Assembly (NCBI RefSeq): GCF_011064615.1
Contig: NZ_JAALJH010000043.1
Span: 1-64,000 of the forward strand
Reading direction: 5' to 3'
Source: Aquisphaera insulae
GTDB taxonomy: Bacteria > Planctomycetota > Planctomycetia > Isosphaerales > Isosphaeraceae
Length of the DNA stretch: 64,000 nucleotides
Each line of letters begins with the position of its first letter. The stretch's first letter is position 1. The notes beneath the pieces are model-generated. The model was not told where the DNA came from. It saw only the letters and a program-made list of their open reading frames with translations, and searched no databases. The position numbers were made by a program, and so were the translations under genes. This document shows, piece after piece, positions 1-8,400 of this stretch.

Positions 1-362
1 CGGATTCTCTCCTGAACCATGGAGGTTCCGGCGTTCGCTCTCATCTCCTCCGCATACCGCCTTGCGGCTTCGATGTCTGCGTCGATTCGCAACCGGTTCT
101 CGTAATAGTAGGCGAGCGCGGCATGGACGTCGGAGAGGGTGATCGAGGGATACTCCGCGACAATCTCGCCAGGGCTCATGCCCATACGCTCATGCCAGAT
201 CGCAATGTCCTCAACCTGGATACGATGTCCGTCGATGCGTGGTCGTCCACCGCAGACGCCCGGCGTGGAGACGATCCGAACGCGGTCCAGGGGATGGGCG
301 GCCTCCACGCCGTGAGCGGGGTCCGTGGTGAGGCCTGTCGCTTGGATAGCGGAGGGTTCCAT
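1..362 (-). CDS. DUF433 family protein (3' end cut by window edge)
   Basis: The reading frame starts at an ATG at 362 and stays open for 120 codons to the left edge, so the C-terminus is missing. Residues 30-75 carry the DUF433 pattern: an 'RIVSTPGVCGGRPRIDGHRI' segment (Gly-Gly-x-Pro-x-Ile-x-Gly), then 'MSPGEIVAEYPSITLSDVHA' and 'AALAYYYENR'. DUF433 proteins are small and often sit in VapB-like antitoxin contexts, but many are solitary and uncharacterised. No toxin partner is visible because the neighbouring gene lies outside the window. The family call is firm and the function is open. Confidence 0.75.
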   Translation of the reverse strand, partial: MEPSAIQATGLTTDPAHGVEAAHPLDRVRIVSTPGVCGGRPRIDGHRIQVEDIAIWHERMGMSPGEIVAEYPSITLSDVHAALAYYYENRLRIDADIEAARRYAEEMRANAGTSMVQERI

Positions 363-428
363 GGCTCTATTCTATCGATCCGGGAAACGCCTGGGCAATT
401 GCAGGAGTTCGATCCACCCGCAGTCGCC

Positions 429-1310
429 TCACGGCTTCGCGTCCAGCATCTCCACCGTCTCGCGGATGGCCGTGGCGTGGACGACGATGCCGAAGCCCAT
501 CCGGTGGCGGAACTTGCTGGTCTGGTAGATGGCCTTGAACTCCTCGTCGAGGAAGTGCTGGCCGACCATCAGGCCCAGGATCAGGCGGACGCGGGCCGGC
601 TCCGGCTTCGCCTGCAGCAACCGCTGGAGGTCGACGAGGTAGACGGGGGCGCCGCTGTCCCCCTCGAACGTGTTCAGGTCGACCAGGAAGGTTTGCGTGG
701 CCTTCGTGGGGAGGAGGGGGAAGCCGGCGATGAAGCCGCCGCGGACGACGCCGAAGCCGGCCTCGCTGGCCTCGAACTGGTTCGGGTGGGGGAAGCCGAC
801 GCAGCGGACGGCGTCGCCGGGGTGGATCTCGTACTTCTCGAGGTCCGCGTCGGAGGCGAGCAGGTCCACCGGGACGGCCGGCGGCACGGCCTCGGCGGGA
901 GGCACGACGGCGATCACGCCGACGTCGAGCTCCGGGTGCTTCTTCCAGAGGACCTTGCCCTCCTGCCGCACCCGCACCTTCACCGGCGCCTTCTCGTACA
1001 GCCCGTTGGGCCGTCGCTTGTGGAAGAAGAGGGTCACGTCCTCCCCCTTCGTGCGAGCCAGGGTGTGCTCGGCCGTGACGAGGAGGAACTGGGTGGCCTT
1101 CGGGTCCTTCGGAGACGGCCGGCTGAGCAGGAACCCCGTGCCGGTCGCGTCCGGGTCGGCGACCTTCACGGTCGCGAGCATCAACTGGGTATCCAGGTCG
1201 GCCGACTGGGCGCCGGCCGTGCCGGCGCGGGTGCAGACGAAGATCGCCAACAGCGTCGGCACGAGCAGGGACCGGTGCCGGCCCGCGAACCAGGCGGACG
1301 AAATGGCCAA
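429..1310 (-). CDS. secreted trypsin-like serine protease
   Basis: A 293-residue protein with an N-terminal hydrophobic signal segment (about residues 14-35, ending near AGAQSA), so it probably acts in the periplasm or outside. It has a chymotrypsin/HtrA-type catalytic triad in order: His82 in 'LLVTAEHTL', Asp129 in 'HPELDVGVIAV', and Ser219 in the classic 'EGDSGAP' motif. No PDZ domain follows, so it is a simple trypsin-fold protease, not a DegP homologue. The start is a TTG preceded by a GGGAGAG ribosome site; a GTG 16 codons later is an alternative. The gene stands alone and its substrate is unknown. Confidence 0.75.
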   Translation of the reverse strand: MAISSAWFAGRHRSLLVPTLLAIFVCTRAGTAGAQSADLDTQLMLATVKVADPDATGTGFLLSRPSPKDPKATQFLLVTAEHTLARTKGEDVTLFFHKRRPNGLYEKAPVKVRVRQEGKVLWKKHPELDVGVIAVVPPAEAVPPAVPVDLLASDADLEKYEIHPGDAVRCVGFPHPNQFEASEAGFGVVRGGFIAGFPLLPTKATQTFLVDLNTFEGDSGAPVYLVDLQRLLQAKPEPARVRLILGLMVGQHFLDEEFKAIYQTSKFRHRMGFGIVVHATAIRETVEMLDAKP

Positions 1311-1541
1311 GGCCGTCTCTCCCGAGGCATGCGCCGCGGCGGCCTCCCCTCCCGCCGGGTCATCTCGCGGGCCGTCGCGGGACCGATTGTACCATGTGGC
1401 AACGGACGAGGGACGAGGGGCGAGGGGCGAGCAGGGAGGGAATTCGGAAGCCGAGACGCGAGTCGAACGACACCAGGGCGAGCAAGGACCGCACGGGCCG
1501 CTTGCGGCGTCCGTCCAACGCGTCCTCCCGGTCTCTCGCCC

Positions 1542-2966
1542 CTAACCGATGGCCAGCCGCTTCCGGCCGGCGCGGTCGTGGGGTTTGAAGTCGGACTTGT
1601 CGATCTGGTAGCGCCGGAGCTTCTCGCTGATGCTCCGCCGGGAGAGGCCGCAATGGCTGGCGCAGCGGTCGATCCGGCCCCGGTGGGTCTCCAGGACGCG
1701 CGACAGGTAGGCTCGCTCGATCCGATGAGTGAACTCCTCGGTCAGCTCCTGGAGCGGCCGGGAATGGTCGAAATCGAGGCTGAAGGGCTCTTCATGGCGA
1801 GGCACGATGTGGGATGGCAGGTTCTCCGCGGCGATCACCTGGCCGGGCGAGGTGACCAGGGCTTGCTCGATGACGTGCTCGAGCTCGCGGACGTTACCCG
1901 GCCAGTCGTATCGGGCCAGCCGGCTCAGGGCGTCGCGGGCGATCGTCCGCGTGGGCAGCCCGCGCTCGGCCAACTTCTGGAGGAAGTGGTCCACCAGCAC
2001 GGGCACGTCGTCGAGCCGCTCACGAAGCGGCGGAAGGTCGATCGAGACGACGTTGAGGCGGTAGAAGAGATCCTCGCGGAAGCGGCCCTCGGCCACGGCC
2101 TCGACCAGGTTGGCGTTGGTCGCGGCGATGACCCGGCATTCGGTCCGGATCGGCTCGTTCCCGCCCACGCGCTCGAACGCCCGCTCCTGGAGGACCCGGA
2201 GCAGCTTCGCCTGCATCGGCAGCGGGAGTTCGGCGATCTCGTCGAGGAAGAGCGTCCCGCCCTGGGCCATCTCGAACCGGCCCTTCCGCTGGCGATCGGC
2301 GCCGGTGAAGGCGCCCCGCTCGTGGCCGAAGAGCTCGCTCTCCATCAGGTGTTCCGGGAGCGCCGCGCAGTTCACGGCCTCGAGCTTCCCGGTGCGGGTG
2401 ACGTCGCTGTAGTGGATCGCCTGGGCGACCAGCTCCTTGCCCGTGCCGGTCTCGCCGGTCACCAGCACGGTGCAGTCGGACGTGGCCACCCGCTCGACGC
2501 GGGCGAAGACGTCCATCATCCGCCGGCTTCGTCCCAGCAGGTTGTGGTAGGCATCCCGCTTCCGGAGCCGGTTCCGCAGGTCGGCCACCTGGTCCAGGAG
2601 CTGGCGGTCCTCGAGGGCCTGGTTGACCAGGAGCTCGAGGCGGAGGGTGTCGATCGGCTTCTGGAGGAAGTCGTAGGCGCCAAGCTTCATCGCCTCGACC
2701 GCGGCCTCCACGCTGGGATGGCCGGTCAGGACGATGATCGTGACCGGCAGGTCGCGGTCGCGGATCTCTCGAATCAGGTCCATCCCGCTGATGCCGGGGA
2801 GTCGCAGGTCGGTGAGCACCAGCGAGTAAGGCCGATCCACGAGGTGCTCGAGCGCGGCGGTCCCGTCGAGCGCCACGGTCACCTCGCGCCCCGGCATGGC
2901 CAGGAGCTGGGAGAGCTGCTGGCCGATCAGCTCACTGTCGTCCACCACGAGGATGCGTCGATCCAT
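1542..2966 (-). CDS. sigma-54-dependent response regulator (NtrC family)
   Basis: A 474-residue transcription activator with three domains. The receiver domain (1-120) has the acidic pair in 'LVVDD', phosphoacceptor Asp53 in 'VLTDLRLPG' and conserved Lys103. The AAA+ domain has Walker A 'GETGTGKE' at 171-178 and the sigma-54 contact loop 'GAFTGA' at 218-223. The C-terminus is a Fis-type helix-turn-helix around 'CGLSRRSISEKLRRY'. The start at 2966 was chosen because the receiver domain begins immediately there; in-frame upstream sequence has no domain homology. No cognate histidine kinase lies beside it. It implies that sigma-54 is in use in this genome, which also matters for the nif genes at the other end. 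Confidence 0.9.
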   Translation of the reverse strand: MDRRILVVDDSELIGQQLSQLLAMPGREVTVALDGTAALEHLVDRPYSLVLTDLRLPGISGMDLIREIRDRDLPVTIIVLTGHPSVEAAVEAMKLGAYDFLQKPIDTLRLELLVNQALEDRQLLDQVADLRNRLRKRDAYHNLLGRSRRMMDVFARVERVATSDCTVLVTGETGTGKELVAQAIHYSDVTRTGKLEAVNCAALPEHLMESELFGHERGAFTGADRQRKGRFEMAQGGTLFLDEIAELPLPMQAKLLRVLQERAFERVGGNEPIRTECRVIAATNANLVEAVAEGRFREDLFYRLNVVSIDLPPLRERLDDVPVLVDHFLQKLAERGLPTRTIARDALSRLARYDWPGNVRELEHVIEQALVTSPGQVIAAENLPSHIVPRHEEPFSLDFDHSRPLQELTEEFTHRIERAYLSRVLETHRGRIDRCASHCGLSRRSISEKLRRYQIDKSDFKPHDRAGRKRLAIG

Positions 2967-3298
2967 GGCGCCCTCATCCGTGCTGAGGTGGCGTGGCTCG
3001 ATCCCGGAGCGAGCATGCGAGAGGGCCGCGCTCCCGGATCGGTCCGAATGACCGGGTCCATCTTCGAAGTCCATTTACTCAAGGGTCGTAGCCTACGGAG
3101 ATTTCCGGGGCTGTCAAGGCGGGATTGAGAGCGCGGCCGTCTCCGACCTCGCCGATCGGTGATCCCCGTTCGGTAACGGTCGCCCTTCAATTCTACTTGC
3201 ACGGTACAAATTACCCAGACGTTCGATTTTCGCTTTTCCTCCGACTCATCCCGGATTCTCATGCTAGATTGGAATAGCACCCTTTTGGAGCAGCACCC
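2967..3298. other. divergent intergenic region, 332 bp
   Basis: Lies between the sigma-54 response regulator gene (leftward) and a small coiled-coil gene (rightward), so it should hold two promoters. It is visibly more AT-rich from about 3185 to 3285 than the flanking genes. I could not fix a convincing -35/-10 pair on either strand and see no gene in it. Confidence 0.5.
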
Positions 3299-3583
3299 AT
3301 GAGTAGCAGCGAGTGCCGGGAACGGCGAGCGATCGGCGACCAGCCACCGGCAGAGCTTGTCGAGCTGAGGGAGCGTTTGCGCTCGCAGGCCTACGAGATT
3401 CGGGCGGAGCTCGAGCCGCTGGTGGAGAGCGCGATCGAGAGCGCCCAGTATCGTGGCCGTGCGATGCGGCTGGCGCGTGAGGCACTCGAGCGATTCCGGC
3501 TCGAGATTGCGATGCTGGAATTCGACCTGGATGCGACCCGCCGGGAGCGGGAGGCGTATCGGATGAGGGTCGTCGAGGCGTGA
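3299..3583 (+). CDS. small coiled-coil protein of unknown function
   Basis: A 94-residue protein, not assigned to a family. It is rich in Glu, Arg, Ala and Leu, with regularly spaced hydrophobic residues over about residues 18-90, giving one long amphipathic helix or coiled coil. There is no signal peptide or membrane segment. The ATG at 3299 has a TTTTGGAG ribosome site eight bases upstream. The composition looks like real coding sequence and the gene has its own AT-rich upstream region. A structural or regulatory adaptor role is possible but unsupported. Confidence 0.55.
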   Translation: MSSSECRERRAIGDQPPAELVELRERLRSQAYEIRAELEPLVESAIESAQYRGRAMRLAREALERFRLEIAMLEFDLDATRREREAYRMRVVEA

Positions 3584-3618
3584 GGAGCCGGAGCCCCGGC
3601 AGAGGGTCGCGGCCTGTC

Positions 3619-4662
3619 CTAGCGACGGCCGCGACGCTGGGGCACCGAGAGCCACGCGGTGACCACCCGGCCGACTTCGGCCAGGCTCTCGGCCGAGCAG
3701 TTCTTCGGCAGGTCGTCGGCCTTGTGCCAGTAGGGATAGTCGAAATCGATGATATCGATCGCCGGGATACCGGCGTTGTTGAGCGCGAGGTGATCGTCGA
3801 GGACCTCGCGGCCGACCTGGGTCTTGAAGCTCTTCGCGCCGATCTGGCGGGCGACCGTCCAGACGTCTCGGACGAGATTCTGGGCCAGGCTCAGGCTGTT
3901 CGGCTCCTGGGGGAGGTGGAGGTTCTTCCCCCCGACCATGTCGAGGACGATCCCGGCGACGTACTCGAAGCGGAGCTTCTCGCGCTCCTGGTCCTCGACG
4001 TAGGCCCGCGCGAATTCCTTGGAGCCGAGGAAGTACTGCCCCTGCGTCTCTGGATGGCGGCCGTAGACGAGCTCCTCGCCGTCGAAGAGGACGAGGTCCA
4101 CGCCCCATGGCGTCTTCAGGTCCTTCATGTGGTTGGCGATCTCCATCAGGAGTGCCACTCCGGCCGCACCGTCGTTGGCGCCGAGGAACGGCTGCTTCTT
4201 CCGCTCCGGGTCGGTCTCCTCGTCCGGGAAAGGGCGGGTGTCGTAGTGGACAGAGATCACCACCCTACGCGCCCGCTCGGGATGCCAGGCCGCGATCAGG
4301 TTGACCATGCGGACCTTCTCGCCCGTCAGCGGATGATCGCCGGTGAAGGGCTGCTCGCGGACCGTGGCGCCGGCGGCCTTGAAGTGCTCGGCGGCCAGTT
4401 GCCGCTGCTTCGCGTTGGCCTCGGAGCCCGCGATCCTCGGGCCGATCGCGCAGATCTTCTCGAGGTATCCGAAGGCACGCTTGCCATCGATCGGTGCGGG
4501 TGTCGCGGCCACGGCGGCATTCGCCTCCCCAGAGCCAAGCCACGGCCAGAGCGCGGCGGAGAGGGCGGCGAGGCCGGCGCACAGCCCAACTCCCAGCGCC
4601 AGGCCGCCCGGGATCCTCGACCTGGCCGGTTCCCGGCCCTGTGTTCCTTCGATGGCGTCCAT
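3619..4662 (-). CDS. M28-family metallopeptidase or glutaminyl-cyclase-like protein
   Basis: A 347-residue protein with an N-terminal membrane anchor or signal (about residues 18-52) and an M28 zinc-hydrolase fold. Metal and catalytic residues are visible: His139 in 'SVHYDTRP', Asp164 in 'GANDGAAGVA', the Glu pair in 'FDGEEL' near 196, Asp in 'VLDMVGG', and His in 'YWHKADD'. M28 members are aminopeptidases, but the close relatives with this spacing include bacterial glutaminyl-peptide cyclotransferases, and the sequence alone does not separate the two. It probably acts outside the cytoplasm. It sits 41 bp after the Maf gene on the same strand and may be co-transcribed with it. Confidence 0.8.
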   Translation of the reverse strand: MDAIEGTQGREPARSRIPGGLALGVGLCAGLAALSAALWPWLGSGEANAAVAATPAPIDGKRAFGYLEKICAIGPRIAGSEANAKQRQLAAEHFKAAGATVREQPFTGDHPLTGEKVRMVNLIAAWHPERARRVVISVHYDTRPFPDEETDPERKKQPFLGANDGAAGVALLMEIANHMKDLKTPWGVDLVLFDGEELVYGRHPETQGQYFLGSKEFARAYVEDQEREKLRFEYVAGIVLDMVGGKNLHLPQEPNSLSLAQNLVRDVWTVARQIGAKSFKTQVGREVLDDHLALNNAGIPAIDIIDFDYPYWHKADDLPKNCSAESLAEVGRVVTAWLSVPQRRGRR

Positions 4663-4703
4663 CTCGACTCCTCGGGGATGAGTCCGGACCCTTCCCGGCC
4701 GGA

Positions 4704-5282
4704 TCAGGAGGTCAGGGCGGGGTGCTCGGCCAGCAGTTCCTGCAATCGCTCCATCGGCAGGCCGACGACGTTGGAGAAGCTGCCCCGACGGACCGCGACG
4801 AACGGGTCGTGGTCCTGGACGCCGTAGCCGCCGGATTTGCCTTCCCAGCGATTGGAGTCCAGGTAGCCCACTCGCTCCGCGTCGCTCAGGTTCCGGAAGC
4901 GGACGATGCTGACCTCGGTGGCACCCACCCAGACGCTCCGTTCAGGCCGGAAGAGGCAGAGCCCCGTGACGACCTCGGTGTCCCGACCCTCCTGGAGCCG
5001 GATCATCCGCTCGGCGTCCGCGCGGTCGATCGGCTTGTTGAGGATATGCGACCCGACGGAACAGACCGTGTCGGCGGCGAGGATCAGGCCCTGTCGTCGT
5101 CGAGACGCCACGGCCCGGGCCTTCCGCCACGCCAGGTTTGCCGCGTACTCCGACGGATCGATCCCCGGCTCCGGCTCCGGCTCGTCCACGTCGGAAGGAT
5201 CGACCTCGAAGGCGAATCCCGCCTCCTGGAGCAATTGCCGGCGGCGGGGTGACGCGCTCGCGAGGATCAAGGTCGCCTGCAT
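4704..5282 (-). CDS. maf: Maf-like nucleoside triphosphate pyrophosphatase
   Basis: A 192-residue cytosolic protein matching the Maf/YhdE family, which hydrolyses non-canonical or modified NTPs to monophosphates. Family hallmarks are present: N-terminal 'LILASASPRRRQLL', 'LAWRKARAVA', 'ILAADTVCSVG', and the C-terminal 'WEGKSGGYGVQDHDPFV' followed by 'SFSNVVGLPME'. The length is usual. It starts with ATG at 5282 and lies just upstream of the M28 peptidase gene on the same strand. I am confident of the family but not of the exact substrate (dTTP/UTP versus m7GTP type). Confidence 0.9.
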   Translation of the reverse strand: MQATLILASASPRRRQLLQEAGFAFEVDPSDVDEPEPEPGIDPSEYAANLAWRKARAVASRRRQGLILAADTVCSVGSHILNKPIDRADAERMIRLQEGRDTEVVTGLCLFRPERSVWVGATEVSIVRFRNLSDAERVGYLDSNRWEGKSGGYGVQDHDPFVAVRRGSFSNVVGLPMERLQELLAEHPALTS

Positions 5283-5434
5283 GAACGATCCGGGTCGCTA
5301 AACGGAACCTAGACCACACGTCCGGACTTACGCTCCCTGATCGTACGTCACTTGCCCCTTGCCAACAAGGCGGAAAGCGACCACGCTGGGGGGAGGAGGT
5401 CCACCCGCGGCAACTCCATCAAAGGTCCCGGATA

Positions 5435-8400
5435 ATGAGGTTCCACGCCCTGGTTCCGGCTCTGCTTGGCCTGGCCTGTCTCGCTCATTCCCCCCTCCTC
5501 GCCGCCCCGCCCGGAAGCGACCGACTCGATTACCTCCGACAGGTCGAGCCATACGCCCCCGGTCGCAACTTCCCTCGGCTGGTGACACCGCAGTGGATCG
5601 GAGAGCCGGGCGTCGAGGCGGCGATCATCCTGGCCGTCGACGACATGAAGGACCCGGCCGCCTATGAGGCCTTCCTGCGTCCCATCCTCGACCGGCTCCG
5701 GCAGGTCGAGGGCCGGTCGGCCATGAGCATCATGACCTGCAAAGTGGACCCGCGGCATCCGCAGCTTCAGGCCTGGCTCCGGGAGGGGCTTTCGCTCGAG
5801 GTCCACACCCTGGACCATCCCTGTCCCCTCCTCCAGAAAGGGGACCTGGGGTTCGCCCGTCACAACTATCACGACGGGGTGGAGCTCCTCCACTCCGTCC
5901 CCGGCAACCACCCCGTGGCATTCCGGATGCCCTGCTGCGACTCCATGAACTCCCCGAGCCCCCGGTTCTTCGCGGAGCTGTTCAACAAGACGAGCCCCGG
6001 CGGCCACTTCCTGACGATCGATTCCTCGGTCCTGAATGTGTTCACCCCCGACGACCCGAGCCTGCCCCGGGAGCTCGTGCTCGACGGCCATGGCGGCGAG
6101 CGCTTCCGAAAATACATGCCGTCACCCTCATTCGTTAATACGATCGAGAATTACCCCTATCCCTACACGATCGGTAATCTCTGCTGGGAATTCCCGTGCG
6201 CCGCGCCGAGCGACTGGGAGGCGAGGAACCTGCGGGGCGACGCCCATCCCCGGACCCTCGAGGACATGAAGGCCGCGATCGACCTGACGGTCCTCAAGCA
6301 GGGGGTCTTCTGCCTGGTCTTCCACCCGTACGGATGGATGAGGAACGACCAGGTCGTCGCCCTGATCGACCATGCGACCCGGACGCACGGCAAGAAGGTC
6401 CGGTTCCTCAACTTCCGCGAGGCCCAGGAGCGACTGGACCGGAACATGCTCGGCGGCCGACCGCTCCGCGCGGCGGACGGCTCGGACAATCACGTCCGGA
6501 TCGCCGACCTGGACGGCGACGGCTTCATGGACGTCGCCGGGCCGTCGACGCGAATCTGGGACCGGGCCGGCCGGTCGTGGAAGCCGGGCGAGCCTCTCCC
6601 CTCGTTCCCGTCGGCGATCACGCCCGGGCCCGACGACGCCACGGCGCGCCAGCCGGGCCTCCGACTCGTCGACGTCGACGAGGACGGACACCTCGACCGC
6701 GTCTTCTCCAATGACCGCGAGTACGGAGTCTACCTGTTCGACCCCGGGACCGGAGGCTGGACGCGGAAGGCGATGGCCGGCAAGGCGGGCGAGCCGAATG
6801 CCCTGCCGCTCATCGATCGGGCGGGCACGGATAACGGGTTCTTCGTCCACTCCCGCACGCTCTGGTGGCAGAACGAGGATACCGCGCAGCTCCCGGACCA
6901 CGTCGCCCGGCGATCGTTCAACGAGATCCTCAGGGACCTCCCGACGCGGGCGAGGCCGCCCGGAGCGGCACTCAGGTCGATCCACGTCGCGCCCGGCTAT
7001 GCGGTCGAGCTGGTGGCGAGCGAGCCGCTCGTCAAGGATCCGATCGCGATGGACTGGGGCGCGGACGGCCGGCTCTGGGTCCTCGAGATGGGCGATTACC
7101 CGCTCGGCATCGACGGCAAGGGGAAGCCCGGCGGCACGGTCCGGGTCCTCGAGGATGCCGACGGCGACGGCCGGTACGACCGGGCGACGACGTTCCTCGA
7201 CGGGCTCGCCATACCGTCCGCGCTCTTCCCCTGGCGAAACGGCGTCCTGGTGGGGGCCGCGCCCGACATCCTCTACGCGGAAGATCGCGACGGCGACGGC
7301 AAGGCCGACGTCCGCGAGGTCCTCTTCACGGGCTTCACGCTCGGCAATCCGCAGCATCGGATCAACGGCTTCGAGATGGGGCTGGACGGCTGGATTTACG
7401 GGGCCAACGGGGACAGCGGCGGCAACGTCAAATCGGTGAAGACCGGCAAGACGGTCAGCATCCAGGGCCGCGATTTCCGCTTCCGACCCGACACCGGCGA
7501 GTTCGAAACCGACAGCGGCCAGACCCAGTACGGCCGGCATCGCGACGACTGGGGGAACTGGTTCGGAAACTCCAACCAGGTGTGGGCCTGGCACTATGTC
7601 CTCTCGGAGTCGGACGTGAGGCGGAATCCGTTCTACGCCTCGCCCGACCCTCGCCAGGTGCTCGAGCCGGACACGAGACTCTATCCGGCCAGCCCCACCC
7701 TGGCTCGCTTCAACGAGCCCGATCAGGCCAACCACGTCACCTCGGCCAACAGCCCCACGCCTTACCGGGACGACCTCTTCGGCACCCGCCGCGACGACCG
7801 CATGGAGCTCTTCGTCAGCGAGCCGGTCCACAACCTGGTCCACCGGATGATCGTCTCGCCGTCGGGGGCGACCTTCCGAGGCGGCCGCGCACCCGGGGAG
7901 GAACGGAGCGAGTTCCTCGCCTCGTCGGACAACTGGTTCCGCCCGACCCAGCTCAAGACCGGGCCGGACGGCGCGCTCTGGATCGCCGACATGTACCGCG
8001 CCGTGATCGAACACCCGGAGTGGATCCCGCCGGAGACCCAGAAGAAGATCGACATGCGTGCCGGCTCCGAGGAGGGGCGCATCTACCGCGTCCATCCGGT
8101 GGATCGCCGCCCGCGGAAGATCGAGCGGCTCGACACGCTGGACGTCGCCGGCCTGGTCGCCGCGCTCGAGAGCCCGAGCGGCTGGCGGCGGGACACGGCC
8201 CAGCGGCTGTTGCTCCATCGCGGGGACCGGGCGGCCGTGGGGCCGCTCCGATCGATCGCGCTGGGCTCGACGAATCCGATGGCGAGGGCGCACGCCCTCT
8301 GGATCCTCAAGCTCCTGGACGGCCTGGACGAGGCGACCCTGGTCACGGTCCTCACGACGTCCCACCATCCCGACCTCGCGCGGAACGCCGTCAAGGTTTC

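Noticed and set aside
1..362. Toxin-antitoxin system at the left edge
   Set aside because: DUF433 proteins can be antitoxins, but the partner gene is outside the window, so the call cannot be supported.
123..3128. Plus-strand open frame of about 1000 codons opposite the protease and response regulator genes
   Set aside because: It is antisense to two clear protein families, has no domain match and is His/Arg/Gly-rich, as high-GC shadow frames are.
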